Source: Kuschelorhynchus macadamiae
Lineage: Eukaryota; Arthropoda; Insecta; Coleoptera; Curculionidae
Assembly (NCBI GenBank): GCA_030620095.1
Contig: JAUTXW010003840.1
Location: 575,878-639,877, forward strand
Direction: 5' to 3'
Length of the DNA: 64,000 nucleotides
Under the pieces are notes generated by a model that saw only the letters and a list, made by a program, of their open reading frames with translations, had not been told where the DNA came from and ran no database searches. Shown in pieces: positions 24,501 to 33,044 of the stretch. Both the position numbers and the translations under genes were made by a program. The stretch's first letter is position 1. The number at the start of each line of letters is the position of its first letter.

Positions 24501-27500
24501 TTTTAGAAGGCTCCAGCAGTGGTCCACCATCATGTGGCTATCCCATGGTCCTTGATAACGATCTTCCATAGTTTTAATATCCTGATGGAATCTTTCCCCC
24601 TGTTCTTCACTACAATCACCTAAGTTTTCTGGAAAACAATCTAGGTGGTTGTGAAGGTAGTGAACTTTTATACTCACGTTACAGCTGAGAATATTAAAAT
24701 TTGAAAGCATAGTTTCCCCTAATTCTACATAATTCTCTTCTTTATGATTGCCAAGAAAATTTTGTACTACTCGAACAAATGAACACCAAGCGTTAGATTC
24801 AGTCTCGTTCATTGATGTGGTGAATTGTGGATCTTTAACAAGTTGCCTTATTTGAGGACCATCAAATACACCAGCTTTTAGTTTTTCCATGCTAATGCCA
24901 GGAAATTTACGTGACAAATACCCAAAACAATTTCAATCTCGATTTAGAGCCTTCACAAATTGCTTCATTAGGCCTAGCTTAATATGCAAGATTTTTTCTC
25001 TTGAAACCAAAGGTTCGTTGATCACGTTTTGTTTCCCTTGAATCATGACCTCTTGAAGGCCAATTATTGTTAACCCAGTGGTAATTTTTAGCTCTGCTGT
25101 CCTAAAGGCACAAAAAACAAGGATATAACCGCTCTGCTGTCCAAGGAGGAAGTTAACCATTTTTAAATCAACACAAATTGCCCACTGATGTTCTTCGTAT
25201 TTAATTTTTCTCAAAACTAATGCAATTGTTTTATATTCTTCCTCCATGGTAGTAGAATGACCAATAGGAATTGAGCCATATTTGTTACCGTTATGTAAAA
25301 GAACACATTTTAAACTACATTTTGAACTGTCAATAAAAAGGCGCCAATCATCTGGAGTGTATTCAGGCAAACCCATTTTTTCTAAGAGCCCTTTTATATT
25401 GTTACAGAATACCACGTCATTTTCCTGAGTGAAAAAAGGCAGCAGATCCTTATCTCTTTTACGATAAAATGTAATATTAGTACCTGGACAAAGTAAATTT
25501 TCTTCTTTTAATCTAGATGCAAGTAATTCAGCGGATTCCTTTGAAAGATTCAGGTCTCTTATAAGACCGTTTAGTTCTTCTTGATTGAAACACTGCGGAG
25601 TTGCTAAATCTGCTTCAAATTCGCTGTCGTTTTCTGATTGAATTCTTTTAACATAGTCAGACGTTGATGTTTCTGTATAATCTTCTGTCAGTTCGGGTAT
25701 ACTGCTGAATGATGGAATGGGTCTTCCGAATGAGCTACAGGCCTTCTTGCAGAATCTAGATCAGGATATGTCCATTTGTGTCTATTGTTTCTATTTATGC
25801 CTTTAATATTAACGAGACAAAAATAGCAGTCGTCATGATAGTTTCGCGGTTCTCTCCAAACCATTGGTACACCAAACTTTAGGCACTTGTTGTACATATG
25901 AAATATGGGGCCCAAGATTTATCTCGATCTCCTAAATGAACGCCAAAATAGGCAAGATAAGCTCTTTTCACAAAGTCAGAAATCATTTTTCTGCTCTCTT
26001 TCAAAGTGTATTCACCACACACATAACAAAAAACATTGGGATGATTTACACAGGTACGTCTGCTTGTGGATGCCATTGTTTCAGTTTAGCATCTTGATAC
26101 TACAAAACGACCAAAATTTACACAAAATGATAGCACAACCTTACTTGGGAAAACTCACTAATATACTAAATCGAGTACAGCCAGCAGGTATAGAAGGATC
26201 GGGTCATAGGCAATTACAGGTAAAAAAGTAATTAAGAGCAGTGTATTGAGTATTCCTAGTATAGCAACATTGGGTCAGGGACAACTCCAGGTATCCATTT
26301 GGTTAATTAGATTCTGGGAAATTTCTATTGTGACGATTAAGTACGTATTTATCTCTTTATTTGTTGTCCTTTATCAAAAAAAATATCAATTAACCTGTAA
26401 CCTGTATCTCCAAAACTAGAGCTGATAGAAAAAAATCTGGTAGGATTTTTGGAATCAGCACATTAAAAACATCTAAAATCAGATGTTAGATTTCCGGCAC
26501 CAAATTTTTGTTTTCATTTTGTTACTCTGTGTAATTTATTAAAAAAATCATATATTTCTGCATAACATCATAATGTTTAAATCAGTTTGCAAATGTGGTA
26601 AAGAAGATTATTTCTGGATAAGTCCTTATCAGTACGAGAGATTAGAGAAATCATTAAAAAGCTGAAGGGTAACAGATCTATTGGACCTGATGGGGTGCCT
26701 GTGCTTTCTTTAATATTTATGCTAGTGACTTAGATTTGGACATAATTAATTTAAAAGATTTTTACAAAGCTGATGGAAGATAGACTATATGAATCTAAGA
26801 CTTGGGTCTAGGTAAGATTTATGCTTTAAGGCATTGAGATAACACATACTTTTGTATTATATATTCTTTATATGGTAACTGTAATTGACTTTGGCCTTTG
26901 ATGCTGGAATAATTAAACAAATAAATAGCAAACCAAAAAACCTTTTACCTTCTGCTAAAGAGAGGGCTCCTTTGGTTTTTAACAAGCAGTCTCCAAAATT
27001 AATTTCTTTCAGTTTTGGTAAACTAGGTAAGGCATTAGAGATAGCCTCAGCCCCTTTTTCCCCTAATGTGTTATCATTTAGGTTCAGGATTTGAAGGTTC
27101 TTATTATGCGTAAAAGCATCTGACAATGCGGATATACCTACGTGATATATACCATTCTGTGGCATAGCAATTTCTTCTAAGGTCCCAATCATCTAAAATT
27201 TAAAAAAATATACAGTCTAGACAACAAGTTCACAACATACTTTGAAAAACACTTATTGTTGATTTCTCAAACAATTTTATTTATGTTACAAGTTTGTAAA
27301 GGAAAATTGGTTTGACTGAGGTCAGATATGCTACAGAGTGTTGAAAAAACACAATCCAAAAACAATACAAAAAAAAATTGAAAAAATTTTATTTGGAAAA
27401 AGTGTTTAAAATTCTACAAATTTTGAAATATTAATTCCATCCAAACAACAAAAAATATCACTTTGCAAAAGATATTTTGTTATCTGACCCCACTTTTTAC

Positions 27501-28498
27501 TTGATAATATAATACATGTGACCTAAAAATTAACACTATGAAAACATTTTGTCTTCACTCAAAAAGTTAAAAACTTTTAACAATAATGGTTTCTGAAATA
27601 TAACTTATAAAAAATGTTAACATTATGTTCCCCGCTGTATATAAATTGAGGAGTTGAAATTGGATATTAAATGAAATACTTAATATTTAATTACCTTAAA
27701 AACTGCTGCTAGGGCTTTGGCACCATCATTTTCTAATCTATTCCTGCCTGCAATAAAAACTTTCAAAGCTAGAGGTTTTCCCTCATTTTTACTACAGTTA
27801 TAGCAATCGATCAGAGCGCTTGCTAACAGCTTCCCTCCCGTTATGCCTGAAAATTTTAGACAATAAAATATATCAACAATCAAGGTCAATATTTAAGATC
27901 ATTTATTTACCTAAACCGTTGTTGTTCAACCTTAATTCCTCCAAAGCATAACACGTTGAACTTCTCAACAGCGCAGCTAACCCTTGGACCCCTATAGGCC
28001 CAAAAGCATTATCACTCAGATCCAGTTCAGTTAAACGAGCTCCTGCTTTAACTAACCCATTCCCAAGAAATTCCTAAAAAATAGATTGCCTGATAGACAT
28101 AACTTAATCAAAATTATTAACAATTGCTCACCAAGGCCTTTGGAATTTCAGTTTTCATTCTACCGGTGAACATATCCTTCCATAGCGCCCTCCTGAACTC
28201 AGGGTGCTTTTCTAGGGACTCTGCTATCCCTTTAGCGGCATCCACTCCGAGGGTATTTCCCTCTAGGTTAAGGTATTCTAATTCCGAACAATTGTCGATT
28301 TCTTCGATAACAGGCTTGGCTGTCAATAGAAACTAATTAGTGTTTAATTAAAAATGTACAACTTTTGTGCTTACCATCCTCTTCGCTATCTAATTTTAAA
28401 GACTTTCCGGCAAAAGTAACTCCGCTCGGAGACACCTTGGTAGTTTGCAAAGCATCTGCCAGAGAGTCCACGTTAACGTTAGATTCAGTTCTACTCAT
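9655..28498 (-). CDS. RanGAP1: Ran GTPase-activating protein 1, ten exons
   Basis: RanGAP1 activates GTP hydrolysis by Ran on the cytoplasmic side of the nuclear pore and so powers nuclear transport. Ten exons (28375-28498, 28132-28319, 27911-28073, 27695-27846, 26949-27192, 24154-24339, 23923-24056, 23579-23692, 22857-23060, 9655-9795) join with GT..AG introns and matching phases into 1650 nt, giving 549 residues against about 587 in human. Leucine-rich repeats fill about residues 40-350, with family-typical phrases such as WKDMFTGRMKTEIPKAL, ELDLSDNAFGP and GRNRLENDGAKALA. A Glu/Asp/Ser linker follows (353-397), then the RanGAP1 C-terminal domain. The SUMO-acceptor-type motif IKSE is kept, with Lys 503 ending exon 9 and Ser-Glu starting exon 10. 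Intron 5 is 2.6 kb and intron 9 about 13.1 kb, both filled with mobile elements. Start ATG is at 28498. No break was seen in any exon. Confidence 0.93.
9813..10039. repeat. ~226-bp direct repeat, unit 1
   Basis: Unit running from TTTTTCGAGATA through GACCGCTGCGCGCGGTACAT to the block CCTTGTAAAATCGCGAA. A second, about 90% similar unit lies at 10456-10680 in the same orientation. Both are in RanGAP1 intron 9. The 416 bp between them shows no gene. Confidence 0.75.
10456..10680. repeat. ~226-bp direct repeat, unit 2
   Basis: Second unit of the pair described at 9813-10039, with scattered substitutions (CTGCACGCGG in place of CTGCGCGCGG). Could be the long terminal-like ends of a small element or a segmental duplication. 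Confidence 0.75.
10872..12938 (-). mobile_element. mariner-type transposon with ~293-bp inverted repeats
   Basis: Flanked by the TA target duplication (10870-10871 and 12939-12940). Inverted repeats run 10872-11165 and 12646-12938 and start CAGTGTGTATCAGCC. The mariner-like terminus ACAGGGTGTGTCCTG also occurs inside each arm, next to its own TA (inner ends 10996 and 12814). It lies in RanGAP1 intron 9 with its transposase on the same strand as RanGAP1. Confidence 0.9.
11232..12403 (-). pseudogene. DD41D mariner transposase, one frameshift
   Basis: Two overlapping minus-strand frames make one transposase of about 390 residues. The first (11993-12403) carries a helix-turn-helix region (EVARLFHEKFPNLPHISQGT). 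The second (11232-12032) carries the DDE catalytic domain: VLFSDECTF, then FQQDGAPPHY, then SPDLTPLDFFLWG. There are 41 residues between the second and third Asp, so it is a DD41D (rosa-like) mariner. The switch of frame lies in a GCGGCGCGGCGGC run at about 12030, so one indel disables it. The C-terminus ends QFLN at 11232. Confidence 0.88.
12950..13600 (+). pseudogene. LINE 3' fragment (C-terminal end of ORF2 and 3' UTR)
   Basis: The start translates, over two frames, to a LINE ORF2 tail: APPYLCNKVMYNNDVHSYNTR, then FNKLPDFIKHCQSVYCFKKQL ending near 13200. This is followed by an AT-rich tail with AATAAA near 13578. The 5' part is missing and the frame is broken. Confidence 0.6.
13660..14065 (+). 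repeat. dispersed repeat with TACTTCCCTCGT / CTGTCTGT motifs
   Basis: Contains TACTTCCCTCGT, a GTCGGTCTGTCTGTTCGCG run and AAAAAACTACTTATCCGATT. All three recur in order at 62208-62360, marking one dispersed family. The 3' part has the ATGGCGG phrases also seen at 2.3-2.6 kb. Confidence 0.6.
14070..14675 (+). pseudogene. LINE ORF2 C-terminal fragment
   Basis: Two frames (break near 14400-14420) encode the region after the reverse transcriptase: VVSSFTDLGVIFDENITFN, SVLEYCCTIWSP, then FRRKKALLVFLHKLVNG and ERYHRTNYGFSAF. It matches by eye the same region of the LINE at 34.5-36.5 kb, so both belong to one lineage. It is truncated at both ends. Confidence 0.8.
14804..15229 (-). pseudogene. LINE reverse transcriptase fragment (N-terminal part)
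   Basis: The minus-strand frame contains the start of a LINE reverse transcriptase: ATVIPVHKKGNQTDINNYRPISLL followed by SEVFERVLHIRI. It stops at 14804, before the catalytic motifs. It is a truncated relic in RanGAP1 intron 9. Confidence 0.75.
15458..15509. repeat. (TA)n microsatellite
   Basis: About 26 uninterrupted TA units. The flanks 15230-15457 and 15510-15600 hold nothing recognisable. Confidence 0.95.
15600..17060 (-). pseudogene. LINE ORF2 (CR1/Jockey type), broken
   Basis: The minus strand carries, in order, the region before the RT (KKISQRHKKPQWITNDVHIK near 17000), then the RT (FRPISLLPTLSKVIEK, DLTKAFDCVDHGVLL, GVPQGSVLGPLLFLLYVND), the catalytic MFADDTT box, and a tail (VYHALIESHLRYGLCFWG). 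Frames change near 16360 and 15800, so at least two indels separate the pieces. The RT motif order and spacing are normal. There is no endonuclease domain, so the copy is 5'-truncated. It resembles the plus-strand LINE at 17.2-20.8 kb. Confidence 0.87.
17165..20840 (+). pseudogene. LINE with ORF1 esterase-like domain and ORF2 EN-RT, broken
   Basis: The longest LINE copy in the window. 17178-17594 is the end of ORF1 and resembles the SGNH/esterase-like domain found in ORF1 of CR1-type elements (LILSDGLGRDFN, DFIIVVAGYNHF). The usual catalytic GDS and GTND motifs are not there. ORF2 follows: endonuclease pieces at 17950-18330 (LLNIQSLRNKYDDLY, ITEHWL) and 18403-18741 (SDHKAM), and the RT at 18981-20084 (VIPLHKGGDLSELSNFRPIS, DLSKAFDYVDH, LFADDTS). 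The C-terminal part is at 20119-20547. There are several stops and frameshifts. The RT has VPTGCVLGP where VPQGSVLGP is usual. The 3' end carries AATAAAG and TTTGAG repeats at 20808-20835. Confidence 0.87.
20850..22740 (-). pseudogene. LINE ORF2, nearly complete RT with nonsense codons
   Basis: A single frame over most of its length encodes the RT (VSTIFNNGKRSDISNYRPIS, YFDFKKAFD, SGVPQGSHWGPILFLIF, FFADDLKIY) and the C-terminal region (VNNLGVIMDSELRFKNHI, HLEYCSIVWSP). It is interrupted by stops at 22131-22133, near 21450 and near 21395. It looks like a young copy hit by point mutations. It is 5'-truncated, without endonuclease, and is in RanGAP1 intron 9 on the same strand as that gene. It shares its lineage with the LINE at 34.5-36.5 kb. 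Confidence 0.87.
22857..24339 (-). CDS. RanGAP1: RanGAP1 exons 6-9
   Basis: Exon 6 (24154-24339) holds the last repeats (LEELILGYNEIKKPGGVALA). Exon 7 (23923-24056) is the acidic linker. Exon 8 (23579-23692) encodes ISAEEFLKDPSAQNLLLLG. Exon 9 (22857-23060) encodes the C-terminal domain and ends NLGLIK|GTAAGT, where the Lys is the presumed SUMO acceptor. Confidence 0.9.
23190..23447 (+). repeat. LINE 3'-end fragment in RanGAP1 intron 8
   Basis: The end (GCTTTGTCAATAAGAACAG through GATAATAAAGCATATTTTGA) matches the 3' end of the LINE at 20760-20830. It is a severely 5'-truncated copy within the 518-bp intron 8. Confidence 0.6.
24345..26085 (-). pseudogene. multi-copy arthropod gene family of unknown function, decayed copy
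   Basis: Minus-strand pieces make one protein of about 550 residues. It starts at MASTSRRTCVNHPNVFCYVCG (26076), with a Cys/His-rich N-terminus that could bind zinc, and continues WREPRNYHDDCYFC, NRHKWTYPDLDSARR, DWRLFIDSSKCSLKCVLLHNG, KMVNFLLGQQSGY and FPENLGDCSEEQGERFHQDI. From memory, closely related multi-copy genes of unknown function occur in many arthropod genomes, which suggests a mobile origin; I know of no established function. This copy has a frameshift near 25880, a double frame excursion around 25040-25130, and a stop near 24930. It fills RanGAP1 intron 5, ending only a few bases from the exon 6 acceptor. No terminal repeats were identified. Confidence 0.6.
26610..26720 (+). pseudogene. 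small LINE RT fragment in RanGAP1 intron 5
   Basis: Translates to VREIREIIKKLKGNRSIGPD, the phrase that opens many LINE reverse transcriptase domains, then decays. Too short to classify. The rest of 26086-26948 shows nothing. Confidence 0.5.
26949..27192 (-). CDS. RanGAP1: RanGAP1 exon 5
   Basis: Encodes the leucine-rich repeats containing IGTLEEIAMPQNGIYHVGI, LNLNDNTLGEKGAEAI and INFGDCLLKTKGAL. It begins after TTTTAG, and the donor GCAGAAG|GTAAAA leaves phase 1 that joins correctly to exon 6. Confidence 0.92.
27695..28498 (-). CDS. RanGAP1: RanGAP1 exons 1-4
   Basis: Exon 1 (28375-28498) holds the start MSRTESNVNVDSLADAL and ends in phase 1 at GAGGATG|GTAAGC. Exon 2 (28132-28319) encodes the first repeats up to KTEIPKAL. 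Exon 3 (27911-28073) encodes LVKAGARLTELDLSDNAFGP and ends in phase 1. Exon 4 (27695-27846) encodes ITGGKLLASAL and GRNRLENDGAKALA. Introns here are only about 55-220 bp, unlike introns 5 and 9. Confidence 0.92.
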
Positions 28499-28699
28499 GG
28501 TTAGTTTTTAGATTTCTGTTATTATTTTGCTTACTACTCTATAATAAATAGAGACACTTAAATAAGAAAATTTGAAATCTGTTATAAATAAACCAAAAGA
28601 GGTTGCATTATGTTTGACAGCTTGTTATGAAGTTAGCTAATAAAAGAACATACATTTACTCTGATTTGTCGGTTAGTTTTCTTGTGGCGTTTAACGGTT

Positions 28700-29265
28700 C
28701 CTTTCCTTTCCAATATATGTTTTTGGCACTGCACTTCGCAACTTGCCAGATTGCTCCCCGTCCGGAGCTTACTCGCTTTATCCGGCGACCCTCGGAGCGA
28801 GATACACTTTATTCCGGTTTGGGGACGTTATCGGTGGGATGTCCGGATGGCGAGCTCTGAGCTCCCGATCACCCCGTGTATTTCAAAATCTTTAAATTTG
28901 ACTTTCTTTAAAAACTTTTCTAATGCATCTTGGTTTCCACTAGATGCCCCTTGAGAGTACTACTGGTCTCACGAGATAACCTTTTCTTTCAAGCTATCCC
29001 CTTACCCCTCCCACTCGCGCCACATAGCGGCCATTACGCTAATATTCTATGTAGAACTGCGGCAGACGAACGGGATAGAATACAGGAACAACTAGGCCTC
29101 ACACGTTCACAGCGTCTGCTCCCTTTCTAGCGGAGTCGTTAGTTTCCACTCTGAGCGGTTGAGTCTCCCGTTTACCCCCGAAATAAAGCAGCAAAACCGA
29201 ACACGTGGCACTACTTATGTTATCAACACAGAGGTCTGCATTCGACGAGACGAACCGGAAGACTG
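28700..29265 (-). mobile_element. ~565-bp non-autonomous retroelement, copy 4 (full length)
   Basis: Reverse-oriented full-length copy. The 12-13-bp target duplication GCGTTTAACGGTT is at 28687-28699 and 29265-29277. The 3' tail consists of GGAAA repeats. The DPE-like AGACCT is at 29232-29237. It lies about 200 bp upstream of the RanGAP1 start codon, in the same orientation, so it may form part of that gene's promoter or 5' UTR. Confidence 0.82.
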
Positions 29266-30910
29266 CGTTTAACGGTTAGTATACCGCATATTAATATGAC
29301 AAATTAAATTAACAGGACGCATTTTGGTACGTCTAGGAACCTAGTTTGGTGGAAGTGATATTAGGCTGTGCAATTATTAGAAGATGTGTATTTTATTGCA
29401 ATTTTTTAATTAAAAAATCAATAAAAATCTAAATGTATGGGGTCTTGTAAACAATTAAATCCACGGAATTTGATAATTTTTGAATATAAAATAGAAAGTT
29501 TACCTTCATTTAACTGTTTTAAGAAAATAAAAGAAATGGATGAATCACTTTTTCTAATAAAAAAACCAAAAAGAAATTGGATATTTCCACTGCATTCCAA
29601 TGCGCCATATTCCTTAATATGACAATTTGAAGAAAGGTTATTTTACATTGTTGCCAAACTTACATTATTGTATGGAGCTTAAATTTTTCATGTTTGTCCA
29701 TTCAACTTCCCATCCAACAGGCGACACTCCCGCTCTCTCTTTATTTAGCTGTTGTAATTATGTTGAAAAACGGTTAATAATGTCTAATATAATAATTACT
29801 TCTAACTTTTAGTTACAAATAATAATTTTTCTGTTATAGATCATTATAATATAATCAATCTTTTACGTAGTTCATAAATTAAGTTTGTGAAAAATATGTT
29901 TTTAGCGATACCCCAAAAACAAGTTCAGTGCAACCTTCCGAAACCTTAGTTTTTTTGGATTTAATTTGAAGAAGTGGTTCATCCATAAATTTTTGTGTAT
30001 AGGAAGTATTAAAAAAAGGTAATCTTTCAAATGTATATTTTAAATTTGTCAAATTCCGTGGGTAAAATTGTTTACAAGAGCCAATGTGGGATTTATTGTT
30101 TTTTTTTATTGCACTTTAAAAAAAGAAGATAATAGTTCCTGCAAGTATTTGTTAGCTTCTGAATATTTAGGTGTTTCAGATTTCCACAAATTGGGCATGA
30201 TCTAGTTGCCATAAATATAGTTTTGCCCTGGAAATAATTAATAAATTCTTGTCTGTTCTGAATGAGTAACAAAAACGGCATTAAAGTCTAGCAGTTAAAG
30301 TAACTGCATTTTGTAAAAATAATCTTTTAGATATTTGTATCAAATCGAGCGACGGCACCAGTTTTGATTTAGACTAAAAATTACAACGTAAAAAGTAGAA
30401 GCTTCTCCGCATTTCCATTTATTTTTAATTTCAAATTCATATTACGTAATTTTCAGTAATGCCAACCTCAAAACTTACGTCACTTGTTTGACGTAGTGTA
30501 ATTTTTAGTCTTAAAACCACAATAATTTCTAATAATTACACTGTTTAATATCATTTTCATTAAATTTATGCACATAGAAAGGACAATTCCTAAAGAACAA
30601 AGGAAAATCCATTAAAATAAAAAGTAAAATTTGTAATTTTAAACAAAAAAAGCGTATTTAAGAAAAACTGTCGAAAATTGAATAAAATATAATCTAATTT
30701 TCATGTCATTATTGTTTCCGATATATCTATATTTTCCAGACGAATAATCGTAACTCCGAAAAATCACTAACCAAAGATGGCAAATCTGTATTCAAACAGC
30801 ACCGACCGTAAAGCATTGTTACTAATTCGAATCGGCTTGCACACGTTTTAACGTAATAAAAGCATTTGTGGTACAGTGCAGTGCGGATCCGATACTGGAA
30901 CTGATCCTTG

Positions 30911-31130
30911 GATAGATTAGTTTAACAATATTAATTTTAAATATAGGTTAGGTTAGGTTAGGTTAGGTTTAATATTAAACATAGTTTGTAAATGTGATGG
31001 GTAGATTAGTTTAACAATATTAATTTTAAATATAGGTTATAAACGTAATGGATAGATAATGTCAAAAATATTAATTTTAAACTTAAATTGTAAAGATAAT
31101 AAGAATACGTCAAGAATATTAATTTAAAAA
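30911..31130. repeat. degenerate tandem repeat with AATATTAATTTTAAA core
   Basis: The phrase GATAGATTAGTTTAACAATA followed by TTAATTTTAAATATAGG appears at 30911 and 31001, with shorter relatives near 31050 and 31110. Unit spacing shrinks from about 90 to 60 bp. Confidence 0.7.
30946..30970 (+). repeat. interstitial insect telomere-type repeat (TTAGG)5
   Basis: GGTTA repeated five times. TTAGG is the common insect telomere unit. Short interstitial runs are frequent in insect genomes and do not imply a chromosome end here. Confidence 0.8.
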
Positions 31131-31698
31131 TGTCAAATGTTACTATAAGCGGTTATATATTTTCAGTGCTATATGCAAAATACTTCTTTTTATTCTAACA
31201 TCTGACACTGTATTTGTAAATGAAATAGTTAATCATATGTAAAAAAAGTGTCGATTATGTCTACTGCCACTAGAAGCACTCATATATTAGCATAACATTT
31301 TGTTAACGCTTGTTTCTGTATTCAATTGAGTTTTCTCTTACTTGATGCAAATTATATTAATATTATTAGTATAATTAAAAAGTAGTAGATTAGGCTATGC
31401 CGGTCCGACAATCAAAACCGTCATTTTTACATGTAAATTCCCATAAGAAAATTTAAGATTCGATCTGCAAAAGTGGTGCCATTTTAGGGCGTGGCACTTT
31501 TTGTGTCAACCCATAACAATTGTTTTGTTATGTAATGTGAAAATTAGTATGTATTAAAAAACTTGTTAGATCATTGTTGTCGTTTCAATATAGGAAAAGG
31601 AAAAAATGTGTGTCAATTATTATATATATTTACATTTACTTTTTTTACAAAATTATTTGTTACCAGAGTTTTCACAAACACAAATTATAAAAAAAATA

Positions 31699-32085
31699 TT
31701 ATCCTCTTTTTAAAATTACAACAAAATGATGTCTAATTACATCTTTGAAGATTTGTACCAAATAGTAATATCTAGTGCGACATACAGGACAATTGTTTAC
31801 CATTATAGAACAACAATTTTCATCATTCCATCTTAAAATACATTTTAAACAAAAAATGTGGGAACATGTATTTGGTCTACATGAATCATAATATTCGATT
31901 ATTTCAAAACAAATAGCACAAAACACTTTTTTCTCTTCACTCTCAGTTTTGTTCAAATTTTTTAAAACAATCCCATTATTTTCTTCTCGAACTAATGGTA
32001 TATTTTCTTCTTGAACTCCTGGTATAATTTCTTCGAGGCTCTGAAGCGGAATGGATCGATTTCTTTCTCCAACTGATTCACTCAT
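31699..32085 (-). CDS. small RING-finger protein, unassigned
   Basis: An intact 128-residue ORF with a C3HC4-type RING from about residue 55 to 105: FCAICFEIIE, then CSHIFCLKCILRW, then NCPVCRTR. A RING of this kind usually gives E3 ubiquitin ligase activity. The N-terminal half is polar and acidic with a repeated phrase (IIPGVQEENIPLVREEN). The C-terminal tail is hydrophobic and basic (VIRHHFVVILKRG) with no clear membrane helix. The ATG at 32085 is the first in the frame and a TATAAATA box lies about 100 bp upstream. It may be a real intronless gene or an exon of a larger one; no splice partner was found. Confidence 0.6.
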   Translation of the reverse strand: MSESVGERNRSIPLQSLEEIIPGVQEENIPLVREENNGIVLKNLNKTESEEKKVFCAICFEIIEYYDSCRPNTCSHIFCLKCILRWNDENCCSIMVNNCPVCRTRYYYLVQIFKDVIRHHFVVILKRG

Positions 32086-32181
32086 TTTATTTTAATATTA
32101 TTATTAATAGATTTATTCAACAGATTTTTTTCTTTTAACAGTCACTCGTACCTTAACATACTAAAATGATCTTGATGCACC

Positions 32182-32189
32182 TATTTATA
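32182..32189 (-). promoter_or_regulatory. TATA-like box upstream of the small RING gene
   Basis: TATAAATA on the minus strand, about 100 bp before the ATG at 32085. In AT-rich DNA such a match can be chance, so support is weak. Confidence 0.3.
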
Positions 32190-33044
32190 AGACTTAAGAA
32201 TGCAAAATCAAATGTGGGAGAACAAAGAGAAAAAATTAAAAATATGATGCGAATGAGAATAAAAGGGGAGGAAGTTAAGAATGAGGGACATGAGAGAGAG
32301 GAAGAGGAGGAGGAGGAGGCGCTCCCATATTATAACTACTAATAGATATTTTTTTGGAGTCGAAACGATTTGCACTGTGTACGAAAATTTGGAAATTACC
32401 CATCCCTAGTAACAGGACGGCAATCCGACAATCGACCGTAATCTTTTGGCTTTTTTTCTTTCTGGCTTTGTGATAACTATAATTAAGCGATCTTTAACTA
32501 GTCCACACAGTGGCATTATCTTTTTTATAGTTAAGGTATTCCTAGCAGTTTTTTTAATCGGTTCAGGTAAGTTGATATTTCGAAATTAAAAATTGAAAAG
32601 CAAGCCCAACCTGCAACCAAATTTAGGAATAAAAGATTTAATTCCATTAGAAGTAGGTAATTATTTCATAATTTATGAACATAGTATGTAAACTTTCACG
32701 GCCGAAGTTAAGAAAGAACCTTGGTTTCTTTTACATTAATCATGTTGTCTTCCTTTGCATGGCTTGAATTTTCATCCAAAGTAGTATGGTCAACATGTTT
32801 TCAGAATTTAAATCAATTAATAAATTTTATTATGGTAAAAATATTATTAACTATTATATCTAATTCAGATAAGTAGTGTATGTCTTCAAAAATTTTGCAC
32901 TAAAAAAAATTGCCTTCATGTTTTTCACTTAATAAGTAATCAGATTTATTTGTGCACTCATTTTATTTAAACCTATTTTAATCACCTACTGAAATTAATT
33001 TAATTTTTTAACACATTCCAATGGCATTAAAAGTGATAAACGTT

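Larger units (their letters stand above)
29278..31698. other. intergenic, no gene seen
   Basis: Short ORFs only. The region includes the telomere-like tract at 30946-30970 and the degenerate tandem repeat at 30911-31130. Nothing else is recognised. Confidence 0.5.

Noticed and set aside
22779..28326. Several small leucine-rich-repeat genes
   Set aside because: The ORFs are exons of one RanGAP1 gene; splice sites and phases join them without conflict.
30946..30970. Chromosome end
   Set aside because: Only five TTAGG units with normal sequence on both sides; short interstitial runs are common in insects.
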